48,143 nt of DNA from an uncultured Oscillospiraceae bacterium (GTDB lineage: Bacteria > Bacillota > Clostridia > Oscillospirales > Oscillospiraceae). The translations under genes and the position numbers were made by a program. Position 1 is the first letter of the stretch, and each line of letters opens with the position of its first letter. Below are positions 1 through 6,996 of this stretch, in pieces. Below the pieces are notes generated by a model. That model was not told the DNA's origin. It saw only the letters and a list, made by a program, of their open reading frames with translations, and did not search any database. The stretch spans positions 1 to 48,143 of the forward strand of contig CATKZW010000023.1 of NCBI GenBank assembly GCA_949841465.1. Direction: 5' to 3'.

Positions 1-2
1 AG

Positions 3-887
3 CTTACAACAGACCTGGAAAAAGTTGTGATTTACTGCCCGGAAGTGGCGCACAGGAAATACAGGGAGTTTCTGGCCGAAAAGGGGCCGGATCTGAAAAT
101 CGGACACGATCACGCGCTGGTAAAGAAACTGGAAGAACTGATCGTGGAGCAGCACTTTTCCCCCGGCGCGGCCCTGGCGTATATCAGGAACAGCGGAGAA
201 ACATACAGCACGGAGATAAGCGAAAAAACGCTGTATAACTACATTTACCGGGGGGACGTGTTTCTTGTACTGGACGAAAAGCACCTTTGTGAGAAGGGGC
301 GGCGGCATTATGCAGAGAAAAGCAAAAAGCAGGCCGCAAGAGCGCCACGCGGGGAGAGCATAGAGAAGCGCCCGAAAGAGATCGGGAAGCGGGAAAAGTT
401 CGGGCATTGGGAAATGGATAGCGTTATGGGGTGCAAAGGATCAAAGCAAGCCCTGCTGGTGCTGACAGAGCGCAGAACCCGCATGGGGATCATGATCCTG
501 GTAGAAGACCACACGGCGGCCAGCGTGGTAAAGGCCATAAACCGCCTTGAACGGAAGTTCGGGAAGCTGTTCTATACCCTGTTCAAAAGTATTACTGTGG
601 ACAACGGCAGCGAGTTCCAGGACTTTGAGGGGATAGAGATTGCACACCGCAGGAAGGGCAAGCGGACGATCGTTTTCTTCTGTCACCCGTATTCTGCATA
701 TGAGCGCGGAAGCAACGAAAACATGAACAGGCTAATCCGCCGCTTCTTCCCCAAAGGAACCAACTTTGACGAAGTAACAAAAGAACAGGTGGCGGAAGCG
801 GAACGGTGGATAAACAACTATCCGCGTAAACTGCTGGGGTGGAAATCCGCCGCCGATCTATTTGACGAAGAACGGCAGGCGGCATGA
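3..887 (+). CDS. IS30-family transposase, 5'-truncated by the window edge
   Basis: DDE transposase of the IS30 family, which cuts and joins the ends of its insertion sequence. The frame is open back to base 3, so the N-terminal helix-turn-helix part lies outside the window; GTG at 27 is only an internal in-frame codon. Counting from that GTG, the DDE core shows Asp131 in HWEMDSV, Asp192 in TVDNGSEF and Glu231 in RGSNENMNR, followed by the IS30 hallmark FFPKGTNF. The C-terminus appears complete (TGA at 885-887). No second IS gene is present. Family call is firm; whether the copy is intact upstream cannot be seen. Confidence 0.9.
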   Translation, partial: LTTDLEKVVIYCPEVAHRKYREFLAEKGPDLKIGHDHALVKKLEELIVEQHFSPGAALAYIRNSGETYSTEISEKTLYNYIYRGDVFLVLDEKHLCEKGRRHYAEKSKKQAARAPRGESIEKRPKEIGKREKFGHWEMDSVMGCKGSKQALLVLTERRTRMGIMILVEDHTAASVVKAINRLERKFGKLFYTLFKSITVDNGSEFQDFEGIEIAHRRKGKRTIVFFCHPYSAYERGSNENMNRLIRRFFPKGTNFDEVTKEQVAEAERWINNYPRKLLGWKSAADLFDEERQAA

Positions 888-911
888 CCAGCAGAAGTTA
901 ATACAAGTGTT

Positions 912-948
912 CTAAACGAGCGAGAAAACCCCGCCCGTTTAGGTTTTT
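912..948 (+). terminator. Hairpin terminator after the IS30 transposase
   Basis: Arms 912-918 (CTAAACG) and 936-942 (CGTTTAG) pair, then after a 1-nt mismatch 920-922 pairs with 932-934, leaving a 9-nt loop. The run GTTTTTA follows at once. This fits a Rho-independent terminator for the transposase transcript. Confidence 0.6.
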
Positions 949-970
949 ATACGCATTTTGCCGTCAAACA

Positions 971-998
971 GCACAAAACAGGTGGGGGCATTTTGTGC
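971..998. repeat. Inverted repeat downstream of IS30
   Basis: GCACAAAA at 971-978 is the reverse complement of TTTTGTGC at 991-998, with a 12-nt loop. It lies between the IS30 gene and the SDR gene and may belong to the IS right end or be a second hairpin. The matching left end of the IS is outside the window, so the IS boundary cannot be fixed. Confidence 0.4.
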
Positions 999-1089
999 GC
1001 TGTGCTGATTATTCTAATTTACTGCAATTTATTCTTGACTTCTGGCACATGATATACTATTCCGCAGAAATCAAATGAGGAGTGCTTCT

Positions 1090-1821
1090 ATGAAATACGC
1101 GCTGATCACTGGCGGCTCCCGGGGCATCGGGGCCGCTGCCGCCCGGCTGTTTGCCAACCGTGGCTGGGGCGTGGCCGTAGGTTACGCCCGAAGCGAACCC
1201 CAGGCCCAAGCCCTGGCCGAGGAGCTGTCTCAGCTGGACGTGCCCGCCCTGGCCGTCCGCGCCGACGTGTCCGACGCCGGGCAGGTACAAGAAATGGTTG
1301 ACAGTGTGTTAGAAAAATTCTGTCAACTTGACATTTTGATTTGCTCTGCCGGGATTTCCCATGTGGGTCTCATCAGTCAAATTGACGAGGACCAATGGCG
1401 GCGTTTGTTTGCCGTCAACGTGGACGGCGTCCACCACTGCTGCCGCGCGGTGCTGCCCCACATGCTGGAGCGGAAATCCGGCTCCATCGTCACCGTGTCC
1501 TCCATGTGGGGACAGGTGGGCGCCTCCTGTGAGGCGGCCTATTCCGCCACAAAGGGCGCGGTCATTGCCTACACAAAGGCACTGGCCAAAGAGCTTGGTC
1601 CCTCCAACATTCGGGTAAACTGCGTGGCTCCCGGGGTAATTGACACGGAAATGAACGCTCACCTCACCCCGGACGACCTGGCCGCCCTGGCGGACGAGAC
1701 CCCCCTGGGCCGCGTCGGCACACCGGAGGAGGCCGCTGCCGCCATCGCCTTTCTGGCCTCTGATGAAGCGTCCTTTCTCACCGGGCAGGTGGTCTGTCCC
1801 AATGGCGGGATGGTGGTCTGA
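1090..1821 (+). CDS. SDR-family NAD(P)-dependent oxidoreductase (FabG-like)
   Basis: Classical short-chain dehydrogenase/reductase, 243 residues. Visible motifs are the cofactor loop TGGSRGIG (residues 7-14), SAG (86-88), catalytic Ser138 in VSSMWG, and Tyr151/Lys155 in YSATK. The chosen ATG at 1090 sits 7 nt after the ribosome site GAGGAG (1077-1082); the ATG at 1075 overlaps that site and is rejected. The gene stands alone between an IS and the liv operon, away from any fab cluster. FabG-like 3-oxoacyl-ACP reductase is the generic call. Firmicute EF-P 5-aminopentanone reductases (YmfI) look very similar and are a real alternative. The substrate cannot be read from the sequence. Confidence 0.85.
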   Translation: MKYALITGGSRGIGAAAARLFANRGWGVAVGYARSEPQAQALAEELSQLDVPALAVRADVSDAGQVQEMVDSVLEKFCQLDILICSAGISHVGLISQIDEDQWRRLFAVNVDGVHHCCRAVLPHMLERKSGSIVTVSSMWGQVGASCEAAYSATKGAVIAYTKALAKELGPSNIRVNCVAPGVIDTEMNAHLTPDDLAALADETPLGRVGTPEEAAAAIAFLASDEASFLTGQVVCPNGGMVV

Positions 1822-1881
1822 GCTAAAGTATCCGTCAGAATACAACATAGCCGCCTTTTGCCGGCCGAACTCATTGTGGAT

Positions 1882-1918
1882 TCCGACAGTTGACAGTCTC
1901 GGATCTCAAGTATATAAT
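1882..1918 (+). promoter_or_regulatory. Consensus sigma-A promoter of the liv operon
   Basis: TTGACA at 1890-1895 and TATAAT at 1913-1918 are separated by exactly 17 nt, a perfect match to the vegetative consensus. The -35 is flanked by a short dyad, TCCGA (1882-1886) and TCGGA (1899-1903), and by a tandem GACAGT (1885-1890 and 1892-1897). Either could be a repressor site. Confidence 0.85.
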
Positions 1919-1931
1919 TGTCAACAATCTG

Positions 1932-1982
1932 GGGGGCGCAATCGTGCCCCCTTCGATATTAGAGGATCGCGCGCATATCGAA
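1932..1982 (+). promoter_or_regulatory. Two-hairpin 5' leader of the liv operon
   Basis: The ~75-nt leader contains two hairpins. The first pairs 1932-1939 with 1944-1951 (GGGGGC core, AATC loop). The second pairs TTCGATAT (1952-1959) with ATATCGAA (1975-1982) around a 15-nt loop. The ribosome site AGGAGG begins four bases after the second stem. There is no T-tract, so this is not a terminator; mRNA stabilisation or translational control is an inference. Confidence 0.5.
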
Positions 1983-1999
1983 TATAGGAGGAAACCAGA

Positions 2000-3226
2000 A
2001 TGAAAAAGAAGACTCTTGCGGCTATGCTCATGGCCGGCGCCATGTGCTTCGGTCTGCTGGCCGGCTGCTCCAGCAACGGCGGACAGACCAGCAATCCCCC
2101 CGCCTCCGATGCGGGCACCCAGGAGAGCCAGCCCGCCAATCAGGGCGGCGGTTTCGACGTGGTCACCATCAAGGTGGGCGGCATCGGCCCCATCACAGGC
2201 GACCTGGCCCAGTACGGCACCGCCACCCAGTGGGGCGCGCAGATCGCCGTGGACGAGATCAACGCCCTGAACGGCCCCATCCGCCTGGAGTATGACTTCC
2301 AGGACGACACCGGCGTCACCGACACCGCCGTGTCCGCCTATAACAAGCTGAAGGACTGGGGCGCTCAGGTCATCTACGGCTGCACCACCACCGCCCCCTG
2401 CGTGGCCGTGGCCGCTGAGACCTTTGCCGACCGCTACTTCCAGCTCACCCCTTCCGCCTCCTCCCCCGACGTGACCTCCGGGAAGGACAACGCCTTCCAG
2501 ATGTGCTTCACCGACCCCGGCCAGGGCACTGCCGCCGCTGAGTACCTGAAGAGCACCGGCCTGGGCTCCAAGATCGGCGTCATCTACAACAACGGCGACG
2601 CCTACTCCACCGGCATTGCCGACGCCTTCATCGCCAAGGCCAAGGAGATCGGCCTGGACGTGGTTGCCACCCAGACCTATCCCGACGACAAGACCACCGA
2701 CTACACCGTGCAGCTCACCGCCTGCAAGGACGCCGGGGCCGACCTGGTGTTCCTGCCCATCTACTACACCCCCGCCTCCCTGATCCTGGCCCAGGCCAAG
2801 CAGATGGACTACGCCCCCACCTTCTTCGGCGGCGACGGCATGGACGGCATGCTGGACATGGACGGCTTTAACAAGTCTCTGGCCGAGGGTCTGCTGCTGA
2901 TGACCCCCTTCAACGCCGCGGGCACCGACGAGCGCACCAAGACCTTCGTGGAGACCTATCAGGCGGCTCACAACATCCTGCCCAACCAGTTCGCCGCCGA
3001 CGGCTATGACTGCATGTACGCCATCTATGAGGCTTGCTGCCAGCTGGACGGCATTGCCGACATGGACCATGAGCAGCTGTGCGACGCTCTGATCACCCTG
3101 TTCACCGGCGGCGACTTCTCCGTGGATGGACTGACCGGCACCTCCATGAAGTGGCTGGAGAGCGGCGAGGTCTCCAAGGCCCCCGTTGTGGTCAAGGTTG
3201 TTGACGGTGTGTACGTTACCCAGTAA
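2000..3226 (+). CDS. livJ: Branched-chain amino-acid ABC transporter substrate-binding lipoprotein
   Basis: Periplasmic-binding-protein-type receptor (peripla_BP family, LivJ/LivK-like), 408 residues, delivering a branched-chain or related amino acid to LivHMGF. The lipoprotein signal MKKKTLAAML...LLAGC places the lipidated cysteine at residue 23, followed by a Ser/Gly/Pro/Gln-rich tether to about residue 50. The receptor fold follows (IGPITGDLAQYG near 60, GVIYNNGDAY in the middle). AGGAGG precedes the ATG. It is first in the operon, behind a consensus promoter, and is separated from the permeases by a terminator, which would make it more abundant than the membrane parts. Exact ligand unknown. 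Confidence 0.92.
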   Translation: MKKKTLAAMLMAGAMCFGLLAGCSSNGGQTSNPPASDAGTQESQPANQGGGFDVVTIKVGGIGPITGDLAQYGTATQWGAQIAVDEINALNGPIRLEYDFQDDTGVTDTAVSAYNKLKDWGAQVIYGCTTTAPCVAVAAETFADRYFQLTPSASSPDVTSGKDNAFQMCFTDPGQGTAAAEYLKSTGLGSKIGVIYNNGDAYSTGIADAFIAKAKEIGLDVVATQTYPDDKTTDYTVQLTACKDAGADLVFLPIYYTPASLILAQAKQMDYAPTFFGGDGMDGMLDMDGFNKSLAEGLLLMTPFNAAGTDERTKTFVETYQAAHNILPNQFAADGYDCMYAIYEACCQLDGIADMDHEQLCDALITLFTGGDFSVDGLTGTSMKWLESGEVSKAPVVVKVVDGVYVTQ

Positions 3227-3244
3227 TCCAGTTATCCAGACCCG

Positions 3245-3281
3245 AAAGAGGGCTGCCGGAGCGGTCCGGCGGCCCTCTTTT
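3245..3281 (+). terminator. Terminator between livJ and livH
   Basis: AAAGAGGGC (3245-3253) pairs with GCCCTCTTT (3272-3280), with an inner GCCGG/CCGGC stem, and ends in a T-run. Placed between the binding-protein gene and the permease genes, it probably lets only part of transcription through, a common way to overproduce the receptor. Confidence 0.8.
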
Positions 3282-3363
3282 CATTGCCGCGGCGGGAAGC
3301 TCCCTCCGTGGCCCGTCGTATTTTAACGGTATATCCCCGATGAGAAAACAGAGAGGTGAGAAA

Positions 3364-4254
3364 ATGTCGTTTCTGAACAACGTGATCACCGGCGTCAGCC
3401 TGGGGAGCATCTACGCCATCATCGCCCTGGGCTATACGATGGTGTACGGCATCGCCAAGATGCTGAACTTTGCCCACGGCGACGTCATTATGGTGGGGGC
3501 CTACGTGTGCTTTTTCGCCATGAACAGCGCCGGGCTGCCTCCGGTGGTTGGGGTGCTGCTGGCAATCGTGGTTTGTACGGCGCTGGGCGTGGTCATCGAG
3601 CGGCTGGCCTACAAGCCCCTGCGCGCCGCCCCCTCCCTGGCGGTGCTCATCACCGCCATCGGCGTCAGCTATCTGCTGCAAAACGGCGCCCAGATCCTCT
3701 GGGGCGCGGCCACCAAGACCTTCACCCCCATCGTCAGCACCGACCCGGATGCCCGTCTGGTGCTGATCCCCGGCCAGCTGTCCATCTCCTACGTGGCCAT
3801 TTTATCCATCGTATGCTGCGTCGTCGTCATGGCCGCCCTGACCCTGTTCACCGGCCAGACCAAAATGGGCAAGGCCATGCGGGCCTGCTCCGAGGACAAA
3901 GGCGCGGCCCAGCTCATGGGCATCAACGTAAACTCCACCATCTCCATGACCTTTGCCATCGGCTCCGCCCTGGCGGCTGTCGCCGGGGTGCTGATGTGCT
4001 CCGCCTACCCCATTCTCTCCCCCACCACCGGCTCCCTGCCCGGCATCCGGGCCTTCACCGCCGCGGTGTTCGGCGGCATCGGCTCCATCCCCGGGGCACT
4101 GCTGGGCGGCGTTTTGCTGGGCGTGATCGAAACCTTCGCCAAGGCGTACATCTCCACCGATTTGTCCGACGCGGTGGTGTTCGCCGTGCTGATTATCGTG
4201 CTGCTGGTGCGGCCCGCCGGACTGATGGGCAAGTACGTGCCCGAGAAAGTGTGA
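3364..4254 (+). CDS. livH: Branched-chain amino-acid ABC transporter permease LivH
   Basis: Inner-membrane permease, 296 residues, about eight hydrophobic segments. It carries the LivH signature stretch GYTMVYGIAKMLNFAHGD near the N-terminus and the cytoplasmic loop with MRACSEDKGAAQLMGIN that contacts the ATPases. The start at 3364 follows GAGGTGAG (3353-3360); the upstream ATG at 3340 has no ribosome site. The next gene, livM, begins 7 nt after the stop. Together with LivM it forms the transmembrane pore. Family call is secure. Confidence 0.92.
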   Translation: MSFLNNVITGVSLGSIYAIIALGYTMVYGIAKMLNFAHGDVIMVGAYVCFFAMNSAGLPPVVGVLLAIVVCTALGVVIERLAYKPLRAAPSLAVLITAIGVSYLLQNGAQILWGAATKTFTPIVSTDPDARLVLIPGQLSISYVAILSIVCCVVVMAALTLFTGQTKMGKAMRACSEDKGAAQLMGINVNSTISMTFAIGSALAAVAGVLMCSAYPILSPTTGSLPGIRAFTAAVFGGIGSIPGALLGGVLLGVIETFAKAYISTDLSDAVVFAVLIIVLLVRPAGLMGKYVPEKV

Positions 4255-4261
4255 GGCGGCC

Positions 4262-5377
4262 ATGAAAAAAATCAACAAGAATTCCCTCAACGGGTTTATC
4301 AATTACGGCATTGTCATTGCCGCTTTTGTCATCCTCCAGGCCGCCATCGGCATGGGCAGGCTGTCCAACTCCCTCCAGAGCCTGCTGGTGCCCGCCTGCT
4401 GCTACATCGTTATGGCGGTGTCCCTGAACCTGACGGTGGGCATCCTGGGCGAGCTGTCCCTGGGCCACGCGGGCTTCATGAGCCTGGGCGCGTTTTCCGG
4501 CATCGTGGCCTCCATCCTCCTGCAGGACCTGGTCCCCATGGCCCCCCTGCGCCTGGCCCTGTCCATGGTGGTGGGCGCCGCCGCCGGGGCGCTGGGCGGC
4601 GTGATCGTGGGCGTGCCGGTGCTACGGCTCCAGGGCGACTATCTGGCCATCGTCACGCTGGCCTTCGGGCAGATCATCAAAAATATCATCATGGTGCTCT
4701 ATGTGGGCGTGGACGAAAACGGCTTTCATATGGCCGCCAGCTCGGACCACTTCAACCTCTCCGCCGACGGCACCGCCATCATCAAGGGTCCCATGGGGGC
4801 GGTGGGCGTGACCAAGCTGGCCTCCTTCACCGCCGGGTTCATCCTGATCCTCATCACGCTGGTGGTGGTGCAGAACCTGGTGAACAGCCGCTCCGGGCGG
4901 GCCATCATGGCCCTGCGGGACAACCGCATCGCCGCCGAGAGCGTGGGCATCAACGTCACCAAGTACAAGCTGATGGCCTTCGTCACCTCCGCCGCCCTGG
5001 CGGGGGCCGCCGGGACGCTGTTCGGCCTGAACTATTCCTCCACCGTGGCCTCCAAGTTCGACTTCAATACGTCGATTTTGGTGCTGGTGTTTGTGGTGCT
5101 GGGCGGGCTGGGCTCCATCCGGGGCTCCATCATCGCCGCCGCCCTGCTGTATGTGCTGCCCGAGCTGCTGCGCTCCTTCGACATCGCGGAGTACCGCATG
5201 CTCATCTACGCCATTGTGCTGATTCTGGTGATGCTGGCCACCAACAACGAGCAGTTTACCGCGCTGATGGGCCGCGTGGGCGGCTGGTTCAAGGCAGCAG
5301 GAAAGCGCATCGCGGGCTGGCTGAAATCTCTGGGCCGCACGGAGTCCAAGGGAAAAGGGGGAACGACCAATGGCTGA
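4262..5377 (+). CDS. livM: Branched-chain amino-acid ABC transporter permease LivM
   Basis: Second permease subunit, 371 residues. Family features include SLNLTVGILGELSLGHAGF near residue 60, YLAIVTLAFGQIIKNI in the middle, and the coupling loop MALRDNRIAAESVGIN. The C-terminal 40 residues are a positively charged cytoplasmic tail (KRIAGWLKSLGRTESKGKGG). Its stop overlaps the livG start by 8 nt, so the two are translationally coupled. Confidence 0.92.
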   Translation: MKKINKNSLNGFINYGIVIAAFVILQAAIGMGRLSNSLQSLLVPACCYIVMAVSLNLTVGILGELSLGHAGFMSLGAFSGIVASILLQDLVPMAPLRLALSMVVGAAAGALGGVIVGVPVLRLQGDYLAIVTLAFGQIIKNIIMVLYVGVDENGFHMAASSDHFNLSADGTAIIKGPMGAVGVTKLASFTAGFILILITLVVVQNLVNSRSGRAIMALRDNRIAAESVGINVTKYKLMAFVTSAALAGAAGTLFGLNYSSTVASKFDFNTSILVLVFVVLGGLGSIRGSIIAAALLYVLPELLRSFDIAEYRMLIYAIVLILVMLATNNEQFTALMGRVGGWFKAAGKRIAGWLKSLGRTESKGKGGTTNG

Positions 5378-6218
5378 GAAGAAGCAGTTTGAGAAGGGCA
5401 AAATGGTGCCCGTGCCCAGCCACTCCATCATCCCGGAGCGGGACCTTGGCACCTCCCCCATCCTGGAGTGCAGCCATCTGGGCATCGACTTCGGCGGCCT
5501 GACGGCCGTCAACGAGTTCAACATCACCGTGGGCCGCACGGAGATCGCGGGGCTCATCGGCCCCAACGGCGCGGGCAAGACCACCGTGTTCAACCTGCTC
5601 ACCAAGGTGTACCAGCCCACCCGGGGCACCATCCTGCTGGACGGCCTGGACACCCACGGCAAGACCCCCTCTCAGATCAACCGCATGGGCATCGCCCGCA
5701 CCTTCCAGAACATCCGGCTGTTCAACAACCTGAGCGTGGAGGAAAATGTAAAAATCGGCCTGCACAATCAGGAGAAATACTCCATGTTCTCCGGCATCCT
5801 CCGTCTGCCCAAGTATTGGCGGCAGGAGAAGGCCGCCCATGAGCGGGCGCTGGAGCTGCTGTCCATCTTCGACATGCAGGACCTGGCGGACCACCAGGCG
5901 GGGTCCCTGCCCTATGGGGCCCAGCGGCGGCTGGAGATCGTCCGGGCCCTGGCCACCAACCCCGCCCTGCTGCTGCTGGATGAGCCTGCGGCGGGCATGA
6001 ACCCCTCTGAGACGGCGGAGCTGATGGAGAACATCGTGAAAATCCGGGACACGTTCCAGATCGCCATTATGCTCATCGAGCACGACATGAGCTTGGTCAT
6101 GGGCATCTGCGAGGGCATCTGTGTACTCAACTTCGGCCAGATCATCGCCAAGGGCACCGCGGAGGAGATCCAGTCCAACCCCACGGTCATCGAGGCCTAT
6201 CTGGGCAAGCAGCAGTAA
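5370..6218 (+). CDS. livG: Branched-chain amino-acid ABC transporter ATP-binding protein LivG
   Basis: Cytoplasmic ABC ATPase, 282 residues, powering LivHM. Visible motifs: Walker A GPNGAGKT, Q-loop TFQNIRLF, a degenerate signature YGAQRRLEI, Walker B LLLLDEP and the switch histidine in LIEHDM. A ~30-residue N-terminal extension precedes the usual start of the domain. An alternative ATG at 5403 with an upstream AAGGG would remove the first 11 residues, so the exact start is uncertain. LivG-type ATPases often have YG in place of the canonical LSG, as here. Confidence 0.92.
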   Translation: MAEKKQFEKGKMVPVPSHSIIPERDLGTSPILECSHLGIDFGGLTAVNEFNITVGRTEIAGLIGPNGAGKTTVFNLLTKVYQPTRGTILLDGLDTHGKTPSQINRMGIARTFQNIRLFNNLSVEENVKIGLHNQEKYSMFSGILRLPKYWRQEKAAHERALELLSIFDMQDLADHQAGSLPYGAQRRLEIVRALATNPALLLLDEPAAGMNPSETAELMENIVKIRDTFQIAIMLIEHDMSLVMGICEGICVLNFGQIIAKGTAEEIQSNPTVIEAYLGKQQ

Positions 6219-6233
6219 GGAGGTGGCGGAACC

Positions 6234-6935
6234 ATGCTGAAAGTCAACGACATCAATGTGTATTACGGCGCGATTCACGCCATCAAAGGCGTGTCCTTCG
6301 AGGTGAACGACGGCGAGGTGGTCACCCTCATCGGCGCCAACGGCGCGGGCAAGTCCACCACGCTGAATACGGTGTGCGGCCTGCTCCACTCCCGCACCGG
6401 GTCCATCGAATTTCTGGGCAGGAACCTGGCCGCCGTCCCCGCCCACAAGATGGTGGAGCTGGGCATGGCCCACGTTCCGGAGGGGCGGCGCATTTTCCAG
6501 CAGATGACGGTGGAGGAAAACCTGGAGATGGGCGCGTACACCCAGCCCCGGGCGGGCATCCCCGCCAATCTGGAGCGGGTGTACGAGCAGTTCCCCCGTT
6601 TGAAGGAGCGCCGCCGCCAGGTGGCGGGCACCCTGTCCGGCGGCGAGCAGCAGATGCTGGCCATGGGCCGGGGACTGATGAGCAACCCCAAGCTGCTGAT
6701 GCTGGACGAGCCGTCCATGGGCCTTGCCCCTATCCTGGTGGAGCAGATTTTCGAGATCATCAAGCGTCTGCACCAGGCGGGCACCACTATCCTGCTGGTG
6801 GAGCAGAACGCCCGGATGGCCCTGTCGGTGGCCGACCGGGGCTACGTGCTGGAGACGGGCAAGATCGTAGCCACCGGCACGGGAGACGAGCTGCTCCACG
6901 ACGAGGCCGTCAAGAAGGCCTACCTCGGCGGATAA
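6234..6935 (+). CDS. livF: Branched-chain amino-acid ABC transporter ATP-binding protein LivF
   Basis: Second ATPase of the Liv transporter, 233 residues. Walker A GANGAGKST, signature LSGGEQQ, Walker B LLMLDEPSMGL and the H-loop position in LLVEQN (Gln-Asn, typical of LivF) are all present. It begins 15 nt after livG with an AAGGAGG site and closes the operon before a strong terminator. Confidence 0.93.
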   Translation: MLKVNDINVYYGAIHAIKGVSFEVNDGEVVTLIGANGAGKSTTLNTVCGLLHSRTGSIEFLGRNLAAVPAHKMVELGMAHVPEGRRIFQQMTVEENLEMGAYTQPRAGIPANLERVYEQFPRLKERRRQVAGTLSGGEQQMLAMGRGLMSNPKLLMLDEPSMGLAPILVEQIFEIIKRLHQAGTTILLVEQNARMALSVADRGYVLETGKIVATGTGDELLHDEAVKKAYLGG

Positions 6936-6954
6936 CAACCCCTGCTTGCAATGC

Positions 6955-6996
6955 ACCGGCCCGGCGGAATACTCCGCCGGGCCGGTTTGATTTTAT
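6955..6996 (+). terminator. Terminator of the liv operon
   Basis: A perfect 14-bp stem (6955-6968 with 6973-6986, loop ATAC) is followed by TTGATTTTATT. It separates livF from the convergent LtaS-like gene. There is no T-run on the minus strand, so it acts mainly in the plus direction. Confidence 0.88.

Noticed and set aside
1035-1058. TTGACT and TATACT before the SDR gene as a promoter
   Set aside because: The spacing is only 12 nt, too short for sigma-A.
1871-3070. Long minus-strand frame (399 codons) opposite livJ, and similar frames opposite livG/livF, rel, recJ, thrS and the flagellin-like gene
   Set aside because: GC-rich shadow frames: Gly/His/Val/Arg-rich translations without motifs or ribosome sites, each opposite a gene with clear family motifs.
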